Part shown: one piece after another, positions 35,405 through 43,024 of the stretch | Numbering within the stretch: the stretch's first letter is position 1 | Layout of the letters: every line of letters starts with the position of its first letter | Source of the DNA: Mastigocoleus sp. MO_188.B34 | Lineage (GTDB): Bacteria > Cyanobacteriota > Cyanobacteriia > Cyanobacteriales > Nostocaceae | Assembly: GCF_030065675.1 (NCBI RefSeq) | Contig: NZ_JASJDK010000067.1 | Coordinates: 1-43,024 of the forward strand | Length of the DNA: 43,024 nucleotides | Direction: 5' to 3' | Notes under the pieces: generated by a model | What the model was told of the DNA's origin: nothing | Seen by the model: the letters and a program-made list of their open reading frames with translations, nothing else | Databases searched by the model: none | Translations under genes and position numbers: made by a program

Positions 35405-35421
35405 GGCGTGGGAGTGTCAAT
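35389..35421 (+). mobile_element. IS605/IS200-type right-end hairpin
   Basis: CCCAC and GTGGG with inner GCC/GGC and a TTTAA loop form an imperfect hairpin, followed by AGTGTCAA. This arrangement (GAATCCC, hairpin, GGGAGTGTCAA) is the usual right end of cyanobacterial IS605-family elements. The final TCA at 35417-35419 is the stop codon of the minus-strand HD-GYP gene. Confidence 0.7.
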
Positions 35422-36664
35422 GCTTTTCACAACAATTAATAAAATCAGCAAAAAGTTTTATAAGCTCTGGATTTCGCCATCCTTTTTCTGTTTCTTCTTG
35501 CATTACTTTGAGTGCGTCAATTGGATTATAAGCCTGCTTATAGGGTCGTTCGCTTGTTAAAGCATCATAAATATCAATTACTTGAAATACCTGTGCTAGA
35601 TAGGGAATTTCATTTCCTTTCAAAGCATCAGGATAACCAGAACCATCCCAACGTTCGTGATGATGACGAATAATTGGGATAACTCCACGCATACTTCTTA
35701 AGGGTTGACAAATTTTTTCTCCAATTAACACATGTCCCCTCATGATTTCCCATTCATGAACTGTTAATTTTCCTTGTTTCAATAATACAGCGTCAGGAAT
35801 TCCAACTTTACCAATATCATGAAGATAACCACCCCACATCAAATCTCTAATTTGATGGCGAGGCAAATTTAAATATTCTCCAAATGCTTGACCGAGACTA
35901 ACTAAACGTTCACAGTGATCGCCAGTATTAGGATCGCGACTTTCTATTGCTCTGGCAATAGAAAATAAGACTTTTTCCGCATGATCTAAATCTTCATTTA
36001 AACGTTTTTGATGAACCAAGGATTTTACTCGAGCAGCTAACTCTACTCGGTCGAAGGGCTTAGACAAAAAATCATCAGCGCCGACTTCAATTCCGCGAAT
36101 GCGAGAGCGCCGATCGTTAAGTGCTGTAATGAATATCACCGGAATTAACCTGGTTTGTTCGTCTTGTTTGACGATTTGACAAACTTCAAAGCCATCCATC
36201 TCCGGCATCATCACATCCAGTAAAATTAAATCTGGTTGTTTGTGATTAACTAAATCTACAGCAGTTGCACCACTTTCCGCCTCGATAACTTGATATCCTT
36301 CCATTGCCAATAAGGCAACAGCAGTCATACGACTAGCGGCATTATCATCAACTACTAAAACTTTTGGTGCATCTACTTCAAAGGCATTCACTGTCAGACC
36401 TTTGGCTTGTAAATTTGTTGCAAGAATTGAATCATAAATATACTTAACATGAGGGTTATTTTCTATGTCAGAAAATTCTCCTTTCTTTTCTAGTCTTTGT
36501 TCTTCTGCTAAGTCTGGTTGAGATAATTCGGAAGAATAATTTTCTAAATTTTCTAAACCTAGGACTGTGGGGTCTGAATCAATAGTATTATCTTGAATCA
36601 AAAAATTTGACTCATTAATATTTTCCTCATTAGGAATTCTATAATTGGACTTCCATTGAATCAC
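35417..36664 (-). CDS. REC-HD-GYP response regulator, cyclic-di-GMP phosphodiesterase
   Basis: A 415-residue cytosolic protein. Residues 1-98 are a polar, acidic, probably disordered region. The receiver domain spans about 100-218, with Asp150 (LILLDVMMPEMDG) and KPF near 202. The HD-GYP domain (about 225-410) carries His250, HDIGKVGIP (HD at 282-283), HVLIGEKI near 311, HHHERWDGSGYP near 334 and the GYP triad intact, plus DIYDALTSERPYK. It should hydrolyse c-di-GMP when phosphorylated. Its stop codon lies in the right end of an IS605-type relic, so the natural C-terminus may have been altered. A CRP-type palindrome lies about 440 nt upstream at 37101-37128. ATG at 36664. Confidence 0.93.
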   Translation of the reverse strand: MIQWKSNYRIPNEENINESNFLIQDNTIDSDPTVLGLENLENYSSELSQPDLAEEQRLEKKGEFSDIENNPHVKYIYDSILATNLQAKGLTVNAFEVDAPKVLVVDDNAASRMTAVALLAMEGYQVIEAESGATAVDLVNHKQPDLILLDVMMPEMDGFEVCQIVKQDEQTRLIPVIFITALNDRRSRIRGIEVGADDFLSKPFDRVELAARVKSLVHQKRLNEDLDHAEKVLFSIARAIESRDPNTGDHCERLVSLGQAFGEYLNLPRHQIRDLMWGGYLHDIGKVGIPDAVLLKQGKLTVHEWEIMRGHVLIGEKICQPLRSMRGVIPIIRHHHERWDGSGYPDALKGNEIPYLAQVFQVIDIYDALTSERPYKQAYNPIDALKVMQEETEKGWRNPELIKLFADFINCCEKH

Positions 36665-37475
36665 AAAGGTGCTCCAATATCTTAAAAACGGTTAACGGTA
36701 AAATCTAAAAAAGAGTTGCTAATAAATTGAATAACTATATTTAAAGAATTTTTATCAAACATTATAACAATGCATGTTTATACTTTTGAAAGCAAGCAAA
36801 TATTCTATGTGTTTTTATGAGAACAGATTTGTGGAAATACAAAAAGTGCAAATTTAAATAATACTTTTCATCTTGTAATCCAGTATGAGGAATTTTTGCA
36901 AAGGTTAAATCAGGTTTTTTACGGAAATTTATTAGCATAGAATAATTCCGATAATATTTCACTGTTTAAGTTCAAATAAAACTCAAACTCTTTTAACACA
37001 TCAACAAGTTTTTAGCTGCTTTTCTGATGTCTATTATGATATTACTTACCGGCAATATGAAACTATTATTAAATAGTCATTGCAGTGATATATAACTTGT
37101 TTATTTTGTGATATGCATCACAAAATAAAATGCACTATTTGTTTTAAAGGGATCGAAAATAGGGAATGAGGTAATAGACGTTGATGATTAATGTATTTCC
37201 CAGTAGGATAAATCATTAATCCAGTTCAAAGCTTGTTTCTTTCTCAAAATAGTATTTAACACAAAATACTGCACGCGAAGTTATTGAGTCTGGTTGCAGC
37301 AAAAACCAACACAGCTATTGGTCGAGAAAAGCCAGTACAAAATATCTTCCTTTCCTTGACTCCTGATGTTTGTGAGGTTCTAAGTTAGTATAGCTGGTAT
37401 AGTTCAGTATTAGCTACATATTATTAGTAAATAAATTTACTAAGCAGAATTGAGCGCAAGTACATTATTCTCTTA
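36665..37475. other. Long AT-rich spacer with a CRP-type site
   Basis: No convincing gene. A 67-codon minus-strand frame at 36762-36962 is basic and patternless. A plus-strand open stretch ending at 37386-37388 (HAKLLSLVAAKTNTAIGREK, LTPDVCEVLS) may be the tail of a lost gene but was not identified. The perfect palindrome at 37101-37128 is the main feature. Confidence 0.45.
37101..37128. promoter_or_regulatory. Perfect CRP-type operator (TGTGA-N6-TCACA)
   Basis: TTATTTTGTGAT and its exact reverse complement flank ATGC. The core is TGTGA-TATGCA-TCACA, the consensus of cAMP-receptor proteins including cyanobacterial SyCRP1. The nearest minus-strand start downstream is the REC-HD-GYP gene about 440 nt away. 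Confidence 0.65.
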
Positions 37476-38348
37476 CTATCTTGATTCCCACCGCTTGCGC
37501 CAATGAGAAGTAGGTTCTAATTTTGAGGTTTTTTGTTCTTCCTGTCGTCTTTGAATAATAATGTTTGCAGAATCTGTTAATTTTGGATCGCGGTAAGGTA
37601 TGCTAGCCCGAGTCAGTAAATGCTCTTGTTCCGATTGAGATAAAGGTGATAATTCTACAGCCTCACTGAGAGTTGCAATTGTTCCGGGAGTTCGTCTACC
37701 AACTGGTGCAGTTGAACCTACTTTTAATTGGGCTACTTTCATCGCCATACGCACAGCTGCAGCACAAGAATAAGTTGCGAGTAAACCGTCAGTTTTTAAG
37801 CATTTAGACACTAGGTTAATAAATTCAATAGTCCAAAGTTGAGGACATTGGGGTGGAGAAAAAGGATCCAGAAAAATTGCATCGGCGCGAAAACCCGAAC
37901 TATAAACATTTTGAATTGAGGATCTAGCATCATCAATTAGTAATTGAGCGTGAAGATTTTGTCTGTGGGCTTCTTGTTTAACTGCAATTTCGGTCAAAAT
38001 ATCTGTATATTCGTAATTCCAGTTGTCAAACAAATTATGAGCAATCGCAACTTGTGGTACAGAAGTATTTATTTCTAAAGCAATAATCTCAATTTTACAG
38101 TTTGGGTTAATCTGCCAAATTGTTTGTAAAGCTGCTGCAGTGTTATATCCCAAGCCATAACAAATATCTAATATTTTTAATTGCGAACGATGGGCTTTTC
38201 GATCCAATAATGTTGGTTGAACGAATTTTAAAAAACTTTCTTGGCGAGCTCCATAATGGCTGTGGAAAGATTCATCAAATTCTGTGGAAAAGAAAGTGAA
38301 AGAACCATCTCCTGTAATTTGGGGTGTAAAACATTCTTGTTCTGACAT
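37476..38348 (-). CDS. MnmD-like tRNA-modifying SAM methyltransferase
   Basis: A 290-residue protein with the MnmC methyltransferase (DUF752) fold, without the FAD-dependent MnmC1 oxidase half. The N-terminal motif is TGDGSFTFFSTEFDESFHSHYGARQES. The SAM-binding motif is LDICYGLGYNTAAAL near 79. DDARSSI near 143 and FLDPFSPPQCPQLWT near 165 are followed by GLLATYSCAAAVR and PVGRRTPGT. The family methylates the 5-aminomethyl group of wobble uridine in tRNAs to mnm5U; single-domain MnmD enzymes do this in bacteria that lack full MnmC. It diverges from the sulfurtransferase at 38432. Confidence 0.82.
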   Translation of the reverse strand: MSEQECFTPQITGDGSFTFFSTEFDESFHSHYGARQESFLKFVQPTLLDRKAHRSQLKILDICYGLGYNTAAALQTIWQINPNCKIEIIALEINTSVPQVAIAHNLFDNWNYEYTDILTEIAVKQEAHRQNLHAQLLIDDARSSIQNVYSSGFRADAIFLDPFSPPQCPQLWTIEFINLVSKCLKTDGLLATYSCAAAVRMAMKVAQLKVGSTAPVGRRTPGTIATLSEAVELSPLSQSEQEHLLTRASIPYRDPKLTDSANIIIQRRQEEQKTSKLEPTSHWRKRWESR

Positions 38349-38431
38349 GGGTACAAAAAATTGATAATAGTAAATATTAACTAGACATATTAATTAGAAA
38401 CCTTAATTGCAAAATAACCAAAATATTTGTG

Positions 38432-39253
38432 ATGAGTAGTGATCGATTTGTTGTTTCTTGTGAATGGCTATCAAAACATCTCGAAGACCCGGATGTTGTA
38501 ATAGTAGATTGTCGTTTTTCCCTACCCGATCCCCAACTAGGACGAAAGCAGTACCAAACTTCCCACATTGACGGAGCTTACTACTTGGATTTGAATGAAG
38601 ATTTGTCTTCTCCAGTGAAAGAACATGGTGGAAGACATCCTTTACCAAATATTACGGAGTTAGCTAATAAGTTATCCAAGATGGGGGTAAACTTCCAAAA
38701 AACATTGGTGGTAGCCTATGATGACTCCCGTTTAGCTTTTGCTTCGCGCTTGTGGTGGTTGTTGCGCTACTTGGGACACGATCATGTCGCTGTACTCAAT
38801 GGTGGATTTGCTGCGTGGGATAAAGCTGGTTATCCTTTGACAGAGAAAATTCCTCCTATTGAGCAAGCTAAATTTGATCCCCAAATCCAGTCAAACATAA
38901 AAGTCGATATTAATGGGGTGAAAAATCGTAAAAATTTACCAGGAGTAACTTTGGTAGATTCTCGGGATCGCGATCGCTATGAAGGAATTAGAGAACCAAT
39001 AGATAAAATTGCTGGACATATTGATGGCGCAGTTAATTATCCTTGGAAAGAAGTAACAGATGAAAATGGTTATGTAATTCCTCAAACAGAACTACGTCGT
39101 CGATGGTTAGATTTAGAGGGTAAGGAAGAAATTTTGGTTTATTGTGGTTCTGGTGTTACTGCTTGTGTGAATTTACTCTCGCTAGAACTCGCACAAATCC
39201 ATACCGGTAAACTTTATGCTGGTAGCTGGAGTGATTGGATTTCTTATATGTAG
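38432..39253 (+). CDS. Sulfurtransferase with tandem rhodanese domains
   Basis: A 273-residue enzyme of the thiosulfate / 3-mercaptopyruvate sulfurtransferase family. The first rhodanese domain (about 7-140; YQTSHIDGAYYLDLNEDLS, VVAYDDSRLAFASR) has Asp in place of the active Cys and is structural. The second (about 165-270) has the catalytic loop CGSGVTAC with Cys238. The CGSGVT loop favours 3-mercaptopyruvate or related donors over thiosulfate, but this is not certain. ATG 38432 is used; an overlapping GTG lies at 38429. It diverges from the tRNA methyltransferase gene across 83 nt. Confidence 0.93.
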   Translation: MSSDRFVVSCEWLSKHLEDPDVVIVDCRFSLPDPQLGRKQYQTSHIDGAYYLDLNEDLSSPVKEHGGRHPLPNITELANKLSKMGVNFQKTLVVAYDDSRLAFASRLWWLLRYLGHDHVAVLNGGFAAWDKAGYPLTEKIPPIEQAKFDPQIQSNIKVDINGVKNRKNLPGVTLVDSRDRDRYEGIREPIDKIAGHIDGAVNYPWKEVTDENGYVIPQTELRRRWLDLEGKEEILVYCGSGVTACVNLLSLELAQIHTGKLYAGSWSDWISYM

Positions 39254-39257
39254 TTAA

Positions 39258-39363
39258 CAGTTACCAGTTACCAGTTACCTGGTTAATGCGCAATACTTAC
39301 AGTACGCTTGCTTACGCTAGCCGCTAACCGCTAGGCGCTAACAGTTACCAGTTACTAGTTGAT
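39258..39363. repeat. STRR (CAGTTAC)n with dispersed 22-mer copy 2
   Basis: Three CAGTTAC units at 39258-39278, then the 22-mer at 39288-39309 matching 1654-1675. Next come GCTAG/CGCTAA direct repeats and a second CAGTTAC pair at 39342-39360. It is a typical composite of dispersed repeats in a gene-free spacer between convergent genes. Confidence 0.75.
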
Positions 39364-39497
39364 GTACTATTTACACTCACGTGTACCACTGCGATATCTA
39401 CGGAACGGAGTCACTAACAGTTATTAGTTAAACTGTTACTAATCTCTAGTCACCAATTCCTAGTTCTAAAATTTACCTAAATTAAAACTTACCTAAA

Positions 39498-41261
39498 TTA
39501 AAACTTACCTAAATCTAAGTTGTAATTAATACTGAAAAACCAACCATCAAAGTCAATATTATCTTGGGTTGAACTACCAAGAGAAATTCCTGTCTGTAGG
39601 CTGAGATTGCTATAGTCAGACATTTTATAGTTGAGACTAGCTAGGAATCTGTGGTAATTGTCTTCCCGTATACGTTCGGTAAAATCTGAGTAGTTGAACT
39701 GATAACCCAAACCAACTTGCAAAGGTTTTTGTAAATAATAATTCAAGAAAATTGAGAGATAATTAATAACACGATCCCGCTTCCTGGGAATATCAGTTAA
39801 ACTTACACGCAATTCATAAAAGCTATCTAACATTAATTTTTTACTTAATGGATCTCGTCTTCCCAAAGACAAGCGGAATGCATTTTCATTCAGAAATTTT
39901 TCTCCCGACCCAATATTGTAGCGATCGCTATCTCTGGCATAAAATAACTGCTGGTTTCTCCAACCAATTTCTGCATACATTTTTGGACTAAGTCGTTGGA
40001 AAATTCCTAGATTAAATCGAAGCTGGTTATAGTTAAAATCCGTTTGATCCATGTAGCGAAATATATTGCCATCGATAGATCCTCGCAAGTAAGTTTTACC
40101 CCCGATTCGGAGGGGAAGGCTTGATAGTGTAAGTCCCGAATAAAATAGACCATCTGATTGTGGATCTACCTCTGCAGAAAAAATATTACTTGTCTGAAAA
40201 TAACCAAAGCGGGCTAACAAATAACCTACAGGCTTAAATTTTGCTACTGGTTGTTCTGGTATTGGTAATTGTTCTAGTGGTCTTTCTAAGACTCTAACAA
40301 CTCCTAATTCAGTATCAGAATCTGTATCTACGCCATTCTTTACATCTTTCTTACTACTTGAATTTGCGGACTGTTGTTGTTGATTTATTTCTAATACTTG
40401 TAATAGCCTTTGAATTTTTTTATTTCTTTTAGATTCTGTTGTATTTAAATTTTTTTCTATTTCTGCGGGGGATGGATTGCTGTCAATATTCGCTGCTTCA
40501 CCTTCTACTGGTGGTGGGTCTACTATTTGAGAATTTTCGATTTGAGAATTTTCTGGGGTTGGATTGGGATTTTCCTCATTTTTAACTGGTGATTCTACGG
40601 GAGTTTGTGGTGGTGATTCAGTTGTCTGGGAAAGCAAGTAAGGGAACGAGGTTGGTAAGTAACTCTGATTATTTTTGTATAGCTGAGAATCTTCTTGGAT
40701 AAATTGATTGACTGGAATTTGACAAAATTGCAAAGCATTTATGCTTTCAAGTTTCCCAAACTGACTTTCACGGTCAGACTTTTTTTTAAACTCAGTATTT
40801 ATACAGTTATAAATCAATTTAATATCAGTATTTTTTGTTTTATGTTCTAAATCAATTCCCTCAGTAACAGCATCAACAATTGAAGCGTTTCTCAATCGAG
40901 ATTTTAAATTAAATTGGTCTATGGGACCTACTGAATGCACTAAAAATTTTGTATTTTTGAGTAGAATTTTCTTTGGGAATTTTTCCTCTTTGGGGAGTAT
41001 TTCTCGAGAATAACGCTGTGGATTTAATACATCATTTTTTTGTTCTACAATATCATGCTGGTATTGATTACATGTATAAGTTTTTTGTAACCTAAATTGA
41101 GAAAGTGCTATATTTGGGTTCGTGCAGACTTGAATTTGATTGCCCATATACAGACTTGTTTCATTTGCTGAAGCTGCATTTGGTTGTATAACAAAGCTTA
41201 ATACTCCATTGGCAGTAATAAGAATTGGTAACCAGGAATTTTTTTCTTTCTTGGTTCGCAT
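39498..41261 (-). CDS. Outer-membrane beta-barrel-like protein, unknown function
   Basis: A 587-residue exported protein. The signal peptide is within residues 1-32 (basic start, then LPILITANGVLSFVIQ, cleavage near ASA). Residues 33-310 are polar and low complexity, with a Pro/Glu/Asn-rich stretch (about 210-285: PPQTPVESP, NEENPNPTPENS). The C-terminal 250 residues have alternating aromatic beta-strands (GYLLARFGYFQTSNIF, AEIGWRNQQLFYARD, SLNYKMSDYSNLSLQTG) and end in Phe (DLGKF), as for barrels inserted by the BAM complex. It is divergent from a FecR-domain gene with a shared 352-nt promoter region. A channel or surface anchor role is possible; I do not know the family. Confidence 0.72.
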   Translation of the reverse strand: MRTKKEKNSWLPILITANGVLSFVIQPNAASANETSLYMGNQIQVCTNPNIALSQFRLQKTYTCNQYQHDIVEQKNDVLNPQRYSREILPKEEKFPKKILLKNTKFLVHSVGPIDQFNLKSRLRNASIVDAVTEGIDLEHKTKNTDIKLIYNCINTEFKKKSDRESQFGKLESINALQFCQIPVNQFIQEDSQLYKNNQSYLPTSFPYLLSQTTESPPQTPVESPVKNEENPNPTPENSQIENSQIVDPPPVEGEAANIDSNPSPAEIEKNLNTTESKRNKKIQRLLQVLEINQQQQSANSSSKKDVKNGVDTDSDTELGVVRVLERPLEQLPIPEQPVAKFKPVGYLLARFGYFQTSNIFSAEVDPQSDGLFYSGLTLSSLPLRIGGKTYLRGSIDGNIFRYMDQTDFNYNQLRFNLGIFQRLSPKMYAEIGWRNQQLFYARDSDRYNIGSGEKFLNENAFRLSLGRRDPLSKKLMLDSFYELRVSLTDIPRKRDRVINYLSIFLNYYLQKPLQVGLGYQFNYSDFTERIREDNYHRFLASLNYKMSDYSNLSLQTGISLGSSTQDNIDFDGWFFSINYNLDLGKF

Positions 41262-41613
41262 ACTTAGTAGTTTGTACTCACAAAAAAAGTATATTTTTAA
41301 ACTATACTTCCAATATAAAAATCTAATTTATCAGAAGTTTAGTTTTTTGTTGCCATTCTCGTACTCAGTTTTTCAAAAATCAAGCAAAAATAAAAGTGAC
41401 AAATAATACTTTTTGTCAAATTGTGCGATTCTGTATTGTTACTTGTGAAAATAACTAATAAATTTATTATGTTGATATTTTGAAAAGTTTTTAAATAGTC
41501 AGCGTAATCACTTATTAATTTTGTTATAAATAGTGTCAGGGGAAAAGCTATATATAGGATCCGCATCTAACTGGTTTGAGTATCAGTTAAAACATTAAGG
41601 TTCCCAGATAAAT
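41262..41613. other. Divergent promoter region for the barrel and FecR genes
   Basis: AT-rich, with no credible gene. Must hold the promoters of both flanking genes, which are likely co-regulated. No recognised operator found. Confidence 0.55.
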
Positions 41614-43024
41614 ATGTTTTGCAAAATATTTTCAATTTTAATTCTTGGTGCATGGGGAGTGACACTTCTACCTTTTTCTGGGGTAGCCCATGCTAAGGTT
41701 CCGTTGACAAAAGCAGAAATCCACAAGCTTCGGAATCTAGTGCAACTCAGGTTAAAAAAACAACCTTGGCGCAAAGCACGCATAACAGATCGCATGATAC
41801 CCGGAGATAGTCTATCTACGGGTAAAGCTTCCCTAGCCGATTTACGCTTTAATGATGGCTCTCTCGCAAGGGTAGGAGAGCGGGCTATATTTCGTTTCCT
41901 ACCGAAAACAAGGCGTTTCTTTCTTTCCAACGGTACGGCTTTATTACTTATTCCACCGGGTAGGGGAGGAGCACGTATTCGCACCCCGAATGCTGCTACT
42001 GCAATTCGTGGTTCCGCATTATTTGTACGTTACGACAAAGTAACAGATACTACTATCGTCGGAGCATTAACAGATAGTGGGATTCAAGTATCTAATAAAG
42101 ATGCATCACAAACTCACGGGTTAGCTGCGGGTCAGTTATTAGTAATAGTTAAAGACAGAATCGCAGGCTTGTATGATTTCGATCTAAGAACATTTTATGA
42201 GACTAGCGAGTTGGTACAGGGGTTGGATCTAACAAACTCCACAGTACCGAATCCAGACCCAGCGATCGCTAGCGTTCAAGCTGAAACTACAGATGCTCTA
42301 GCTAAGCAAAAGCCTTTGATTAGTGCAAAGGTTGAAAAAAATCCATCTTTTATTAAATTAAGTACTCAAAATCCTAGGAAAACAACAGTAAGTCCAATTA
42401 CTCAAAGTCAACAAGCTGTAGATGTAATAGATGCATCTCAAGTAGGGTCAGGAGTTAGAAGAAATAATCCAAATTTTCCAAGCAATAATAACAAACCTGT
42501 AACTCAACCTTCAACAGATCTCTTACCTGCAACACCTGTTGCACCGGTTACTTCAACACCGGCAACGAAACCTGAACCGATAAAATCACCATCATCAGGA
42601 CCAAATGTAATAATTAGGACTAACCAGCCAACACAACCTCAACCTGCAACTCCAACTCCACGAACGCAGGAAATTCCTTCACAACCTCAACCTGCTACTC
42701 CAACTCCACCAACTCAGGAAATTCCTACACAACCCGAACCTGCTAGTCCTGTAACTCCACGAACGCAGGAAATTCCTTCACAACCTCAACCTGCTACTCC
42801 AACTCCACCAACTCAGGAAATTCCTACACAACCCGAACCTGCTAGTCCTGTAACTCCACCAACTCAGGAAATTCCTACACAACCAGAGCCTGCTACTCCC
42901 GTAAATCCACCAACTCAGGAAATTCCTACACAACCAGAGCCTGCTACTCCCGTAACTCCACCAACTCAGGAAATTCCTACACAACCAGAGCCTGCTACTC
43001 CCGTAACTCCACCAACTCAGGAAA
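41614..43024 (+). CDS. FecR-domain secreted protein with Pro-rich tandem repeats (partial)
   Basis: ATG 41614 to the window edge, at least 470 residues, 3' end missing. A signal peptide covers residues 1-27 (ILILGAWGVTLLPFSGVAHA). The FecR/LysM-like beta domain follows at about 45-170, with the landmarks MIPGDSLSTGKASLADLRF, DGSLARVGERAIFRF, ARIRTPNAATAIRGSALFV and GLAAGQLLVI. Residues about 200-345 are a polar linker. From about residue 345 a proline-rich tail of 16- and 17-residue repeats (such as PTQEIPTQPEPATPVTP) runs past the edge. FecR domains sense or scaffold at the cell envelope; in cyanobacteria they are frequent in exported proteins. Divergent from the beta-barrel gene. ATG is preceded by AAGG about 15 nt upstream. 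Confidence 0.88.
   Translation, partial: MFCKIFSILILGAWGVTLLPFSGVAHAKVPLTKAEIHKLRNLVQLRLKKQPWRKARITDRMIPGDSLSTGKASLADLRFNDGSLARVGERAIFRFLPKTRRFFLSNGTALLLIPPGRGGARIRTPNAATAIRGSALFVRYDKVTDTTIVGALTDSGIQVSNKDASQTHGLAAGQLLVIVKDRIAGLYDFDLRTFYETSELVQGLDLTNSTVPNPDPAIASVQAETTDALAKQKPLISAKVEKNPSFIKLSTQNPRKTTVSPITQSQQAVDVIDASQVGSGVRRNNPNFPSNNNKPVTQPSTDLLPATPVAPVTSTPATKPEPIKSPSSGPNVIIRTNQPTQPQPATPTPRTQEIPSQPQPATPTPPTQEIPTQPEPASPVTPRTQEIPSQPQPATPTPPTQEIPTQPEPASPVTPPTQEIPTQPEPATPVNPPTQEIPTQPEPATPVTPPTQEIPTQPEPATPVTPPTQE
42667..43024 (+). repeat. In-frame 48/51-nt tandem repeats in the FecR gene
   Basis: CAGGAAATTCC recurs at 42667, 42715, 42766, 42814, 42865, 42916, 42967 and 43018. Spacings are 48, 51, 48, 51, 51, 51 and 51 nt, all multiples of three. 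The first four intervals form two 99-nt higher-order units. The array continues past the edge. Confidence 0.95.

Noticed and set aside
36762-36962. A 67-codon minus-strand frame upstream of the HD-GYP gene
   Set aside because: Basic, aromatic-rich sequence without domain or ribosome site; consistent with chance in AT-rich DNA.
37262-37388. Plus-strand open stretch ending LTPDVCEVLS and stop
   Set aside because: Looks somewhat protein-like and may be the tail of a lost gene, but no family could be named and there is no start codon in frame after the upstream stop.
41595-41984. A 129-codon minus-strand frame over the start of the FecR gene
   Set aside because: Opposes the FecR domain, whose signal peptide and motifs are clear on the plus strand.
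42778-42984. Long minus-strand frame across the FecR repeats
   Set aside because: A by-product of the tandem repeats; it reads as repeated Trp/Arg/Leu/Ser units with no independent support.

Overview
The window looks like a chromosomal segment of a filamentous, probably heterocyst-forming cyanobacterium of the Nostoc/Calothrix/Rivularia kind. I infer this from the many HIP1 octamers (GCGATCGC), the 7-nt tandem repeats (STRRs such as TTGGGGA, TTGGTAA, CAGTTAC) between genes, the 46-residue NLGNAY/NLEQAI tetratricopeptide repeats, and genes typical of the group: phytol-salvage kinases, DUF2256, FecR plus barrel protein, and multi-GAF and GGDEF-EAL regulators. The host is not named by the sequence itself. 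I see no tRNA, rRNA, CRISPR array or intact insertion sequence.

Left part (1-12.8 kb). A DegT/DnrJ/EryC1/StrS aminotransferase runs off the left edge. A phytol-kinase-like gene (VTE5 type) follows after a long AT-rich gap. Next come two paralogous TPR proteins and a frameshifted HEAT-like gene remnant. A small secreted protein has a strong leader hairpin. A two-gene operon encodes a parvulin (PpiC) and a large CNBD/C39-like/ABC exporter. A VTE6-type phytyl-phosphate kinase homologue completes a possible phytol salvage pair.

Middle (13-21 kb). Two cysteine-free subtilisin-like proteases without Sec signals are candidate substrates of the nearby exporter, whose C39-like domain has lost its catalytic Cys, His and Asp. 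A decayed DUF2182 membrane-protein gene lies before a single-chain DUF262/HNH protein of the GmrSD type, a likely anti-phage nuclease. A nested 74-nt inverted repeat separates it from a convergent FAD-dependent monooxygenase.

Right-middle (21-32 kb). A REC-GAF-GGDEF-EAL protein is followed by a CobW GTPase gene with a cobalamin riboswitch upstream and a possible 32-residue leader ORF between them. Two small genes (a 38-residue single-TM microprotein and a secreted 101-residue protein), a membrane protein with an HTH-like C-terminus, pyrD, and a large multi-GAF protein with a degenerate kinase domain follow.

Right part (32-43 kb). A DUF2256 zinc-ribbon gene precedes iaaA. glmU is convergent with iaaA across a bidirectional terminator. 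A relic of a TnpB/IS605-type element abuts the end of a REC-HD-GYP phosphodiesterase gene. A perfect CRP-type palindrome (TGTGA-N6-TCACA) lies in the long gap upstream of that gene. mnmD-like and sulfurtransferase genes are divergent. An outer-membrane barrel protein gene is divergent from a FecR-domain gene whose proline-rich 51-nt repeats run off the right edge.

Recurring themes are second-messenger signalling (c-di-GMP synthesis and breakdown, possible cAMP-CRP control), surface and secreted proteins, and gene remnants in the spacers. No single locus is clearly a new system. The best candidates are the catalytically dead C39 exporter with PpiC and Cys-free subtilases, the paired TPR proteins with a duplicated N-terminal module, and the 74-nt nested inverted repeat.
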